Shown piece after piece: positions 6,472 to 7,378 of a stretch of 7,378 bases of DNA. A program made the position numbers and the translations under genes. The notes under the pieces were generated by a model. It saw only the letters and a program-made list of their open reading frames with translations, was not told the DNA's origin and searched no databases. The DNA comes from Syntrophaceae bacterium. Lineage in GTDB: Bacteria; Desulfobacterota; Desulfomonilia; Desulfomonilales; Desulfomonilaceae. The DNA lies in NCBI GenBank assembly GCA_014874425.1, contig JACWAG010000383.1:1-7378 (forward strand), read 5' to 3'. The number at the start of each line of letters is the position of its first letter. Positions within the stretch are counted from its first letter, which is position 1.

Positions 6472-6558
6472 ATGGAAACATATCTTTTTACAAAAATATT
6501 GGCGATTGGCGCTTTGGTAGTAGCTGTAGCCCTATATTACTTTTTGTACGAATGCTGA
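6472..6558 (+). CDS. Possible 28-residue single-helix membrane peptide
   Basis: Short open frame beginning METYLFTKIL and ending FLYEC before TGA. Residues 9-25 are almost wholly hydrophobic and would make one transmembrane helix, with Lys8 on one side and Glu27-Cys28 on the other. No Shine-Dalgarno is present. Instead TATAAT lies at 6460-6465, so transcription would start near 6471-6472, exactly at the ATG. That would fit a leaderless message, although no good -35 is seen. A GTG two codons earlier (6466) is an alternative start. It converges with the Tyr/Pro-rich gene, 37 bp away. I recognise no family. The composition supports a membrane peptide, but so short an ORF may be chance. Confidence 0.3.
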   Translation: METYLFTKILAIGALVVAVALYYFLYEC

Positions 6559-6563
6559 ATTGT

Positions 6564-6597
6564 TTTGGCCTCCAAAGGAAAGCTTACAGGCTTTCCT
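6564..6597. repeat. Two small hairpins between convergent genes
   Basis: TTTGG-CCT-CCAAA (6564-6576) is followed by AGGAAAGC-TTACAG-GCTTTCCT (6576-6597), a perfect 8-bp stem with a 6-base loop. They share base 6576, so only one can fully form at a time. The second overlaps the stop codon of the Tyr/Pro-rich gene (6596-6598). Neither is followed by a U tract on either strand, so they are not standard terminators. They may still protect 3' ends or act as a weak two-way terminator. Confidence 0.4.
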
Positions 6598-6919
6598 AGA
6601 AAGTCCTCAGCATATAGCTCAGATCGGTTTCAGGGTTCAACCGAGACTCACCTTCAGGTCGAGGGCTCCAAAGCGAATGTTGATAATCTTCCCAGCGGTT
6701 GTGGCGATCCCAACGCCACGCCTGGTAGGGGTCAGGTGTCATTCGGAAGTAATTAGGGGTAACGGGACGGCTTTGTTTTGTGGCTGGCGGTGGATAATAG
6801 CCCGGAGGCGCATAATAATACGGATAATAATACGAATAATATTGAGCTGACGCATCGTAAATCTGGACAATCACAAGCGCGCACGCTACGGCGACAACAA
6901 ATAAAAGCTTCTTCTTCAT
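6596..6919 (-). CDS. Small exported Tyr/Pro-rich protein of unknown function
   Basis: A 107-residue protein with a classical signal peptide: MKKK, a hydrophobic core (about 5-21) and likely cleavage after DASA, leaving a mature protein starting QYYSYYYPYYY. The first mature stretch (26-46) is almost only Tyr and Pro with a few Ser, Ala and Gly. The remainder is polar and rich in Arg, Pro and Trp (a WRWDRHNRWEDY segment at about 69-80). There are no Cys residues after the signal, so it is not a lipoprotein. I recognise no family or catalytic motif; it may be a periplasmic or surface-associated structural protein. The start at 6919 is chosen because further upstream the frame runs through the tRNA-Leu gene. 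The Shine-Dalgarno is weak (GAG about nine bases before ATG). It begins 43 bases after the tRNA 3' end on the same strand, so it may share the tRNA promoter. Confidence 0.7.
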   Translation of the reverse strand: MKKKLLFVVAVACALVIVQIYDASAQYYSYYYPYYYAPPGYYPPPATKQSRPVTPNYFRMTPDPYQAWRWDRHNRWEDYQHSLWSPRPEGESRLNPETDLSYMLRTF

Positions 6920-6936
6920 TCTGAATGGCTCATTTC

Positions 6937-6952
6937 CTATCCTTGTGGATAG
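6937..6952 (-). repeat. Hairpin between tRNA-Leu and the Tyr/Pro-rich gene
   Basis: On the - strand, CTATCC-ACAA-GGATAG forms a perfect 6-bp stem with a 4-base loop, ten bases after the tRNA CCA end and 17 bases before the ATG at 6919. GAAATG follows rather than a U tract, so it is unlikely to terminate transcription. It may mark the processing boundary of a tRNA-mRNA transcript. Confidence 0.4.
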
Positions 6953-6962
6953 ATTCTTTAAA

Positions 6963-7048
6963 TGGTGCGAGAGGGGGGACTCGAACCCCCATGGGTTGCC
7001 CCGCCGGATCCTAAGTCCGGTGCGTCTGCCAAATTCCGCCACTCTCGC
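6963..7048 (-). tRNA. tRNA-Leu (anticodon UAG)
   Basis: A complete 86-base class II tRNA, read on the - strand from 7048 to 6963. The acceptor stem GCGAGAG pairs with CTCTCGC, followed by the discriminator A and an encoded CCA. The anticodon arm is CCGGA-CTTAGGA-TCCGG, giving anticodon TAG (reads CUA and related Leu codons). The long variable arm has the small stem GGG-CAA-CCC typical of Leu. The T arm is GGGGG-TTCGAGT-CCCCC. All stems pair perfectly. Confidence 0.98.
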
Positions 7049-7080
7049 TCTGAACTCACTTAGGAAATACTTATGCAAAC

Positions 7081-7109
7081 ATTATATACTGAAACGCTTG
7101 TCCGCGCAA
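7081..7109 (-). promoter_or_regulatory. Promoter of tRNA-Leu
   Basis: On the - strand, TTGCGC (7109-7104), a 17-bp spacer and TATAAT (7086-7081) form a good sigma70-type promoter. The predicted start is near 7074, leaving about 26 bases of 5' leader to be removed before the mature tRNA at 7048. It may also drive the Tyr/Pro-rich gene, as no terminator lies between. Confidence 0.6.
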
Positions 7110-7154
7110 ACATACGACCAACAGAATTTTGTAAGAATGAGGATCAGCCTACAA

Positions 7155-7378
7155 TCAGTTAAGCGAACTCTTAAGGGCATTTGGGAAAGATCTTGTTCTG
7201 TTATCTTTACCTGTAACTACTTCGAGCAAATTAGTCCCATCCGTCTCGATAGTAATGGACCCATCTCTGCCGGTCCAGAAAAGCTCAGCTCCAACATCGT
7301 TGAGACGATTTAAGACATCCAAGTTGGGCAAACCCCCGCGGGAAGGATAATCGGCGGATAATACAGCTATCTTGGGGA
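7155..7378 (-). CDS. C-terminal fragment of a ComEC/Rec2-like competence protein or related MBL-fold hydrolase
   Basis: The last 73 residues of a gene whose start lies beyond the right edge. The frame is open from 7376 leftward to TGA at 7155-7157. The order of elements, AVLSADYPSRGGLPNLDVLNR, then VGAELFWTGRDGSITIETDG, resembles the end of the metallo-beta-lactamase domain of ComEC. There a strand ending in Ser-x-(Asp/Gly) leads to a His/Pro-rich loop, a helix, and a final 'T.rdGai.i.tdG' hairpin. ComEC forms the inner-membrane channel for DNA uptake in natural transformation. The usual loop histidines (GHPH) are absent; GGLPN stands in that place. The catalytic HxHxDH motif and the membrane part, if present, are outside the window. 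A standalone MBL-fold hydrolase is the main alternative. Only about 70 residues are visible, so the call is moderate. A tail of about 20 polar residues follows the hairpin. Confidence 0.55.
   Translation of the reverse strand, partial: PKIAVLSADYPSRGGLPNLDVLNRLNDVGAELFWTGRDGSITIETDGTNLLEVVTGKDNRTRSFPNALKSSLN

Noticed and set aside
6596..7078. A 160-residue version of the Tyr/Pro-rich protein starting at 7078
   Set aside because: Its first 53 codons run through the tRNA-Leu gene and its leader. A perfect signal peptide begins at 6919.
6945..7313. A 122-residue + strand frame across the tRNA region
   Set aside because: It reads the antisense of tRNA-Leu, its promoter and the ComEC-like tail, and has no recognisable domain.

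Overview
The window reads as a bacterial chromosome segment with compact genes on both strands and no mobile element, CRISPR array or phage gene. The left half encodes a molybdenum hydroxylase of the xanthine dehydrogenase superfamily. Its FAD subunit carries a cysteine-rich insertion characteristic of 4-hydroxybenzoyl-CoA reductase, an enzyme of anaerobic aromatic degradation. Next to it lies a YqeB-type accessory protein, known from selenium-dependent molybdenum hydroxylase systems. With a PilQ/GspD-type secretin, this suggests an anaerobic Gram-negative bacterium, possibly a sulfate-reducing or syntrophic relative of the former Deltaproteobacteria. The taxon is an inference from gene content, not from a marker.

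Layout. Positions 1-3514 (+) hold three tightly packed genes: FAD subunit (5' end outside the window), [2Fe-2S] subunit, and molybdopterin subunit. Positions 3623-4483 (+) hold the yqeB-like gene, which may be in the same transcription unit. Positions 4556-6151 (-) hold a short secretin gene converging on it, with a plausible sigma70-type promoter at 6216-6245. Upstream of that promoter is a cluster of small palindromes and a 17-bp direct repeat. Positions 6152-6471 contain no convincing gene but hold these sites and an orphan + strand terminator. A possible 28-residue single-helix membrane peptide lies at 6472-6558 (+). Positions 6596-6919 (-) encode a small exported Tyr/Pro-rich protein of unknown function. 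It sits directly downstream of a tRNA-Leu(UAG) gene (6963-7048, -) that has a good promoter. Positions 7155-7378 (-) are the 3' end of a gene resembling the C-terminus of ComEC-type competence proteins.

How the genes fit together. The three subunits should form an (alpha beta gamma)2 molybdo-flavo-iron-sulfur enzyme. The extra [4Fe-4S] ligand set argues for low-potential electron input, that is, reductive chemistry as in 4-hydroxybenzoyl-CoA reductase. However, the molybdenum subunit has Met716 where the superfamily normally has its catalytic Glu, and an altered Arg-Gly loop (residues 350-357). With the YqeB neighbour, the most interesting reading is a divergent, possibly selenium-dependent, aromatic-CoA-type molybdenum enzyme with altered active-site chemistry. 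That is a hypothesis. The right half (secretin, small exported protein, tRNA, ComEC-like tail) looks functionally unrelated to the enzyme.
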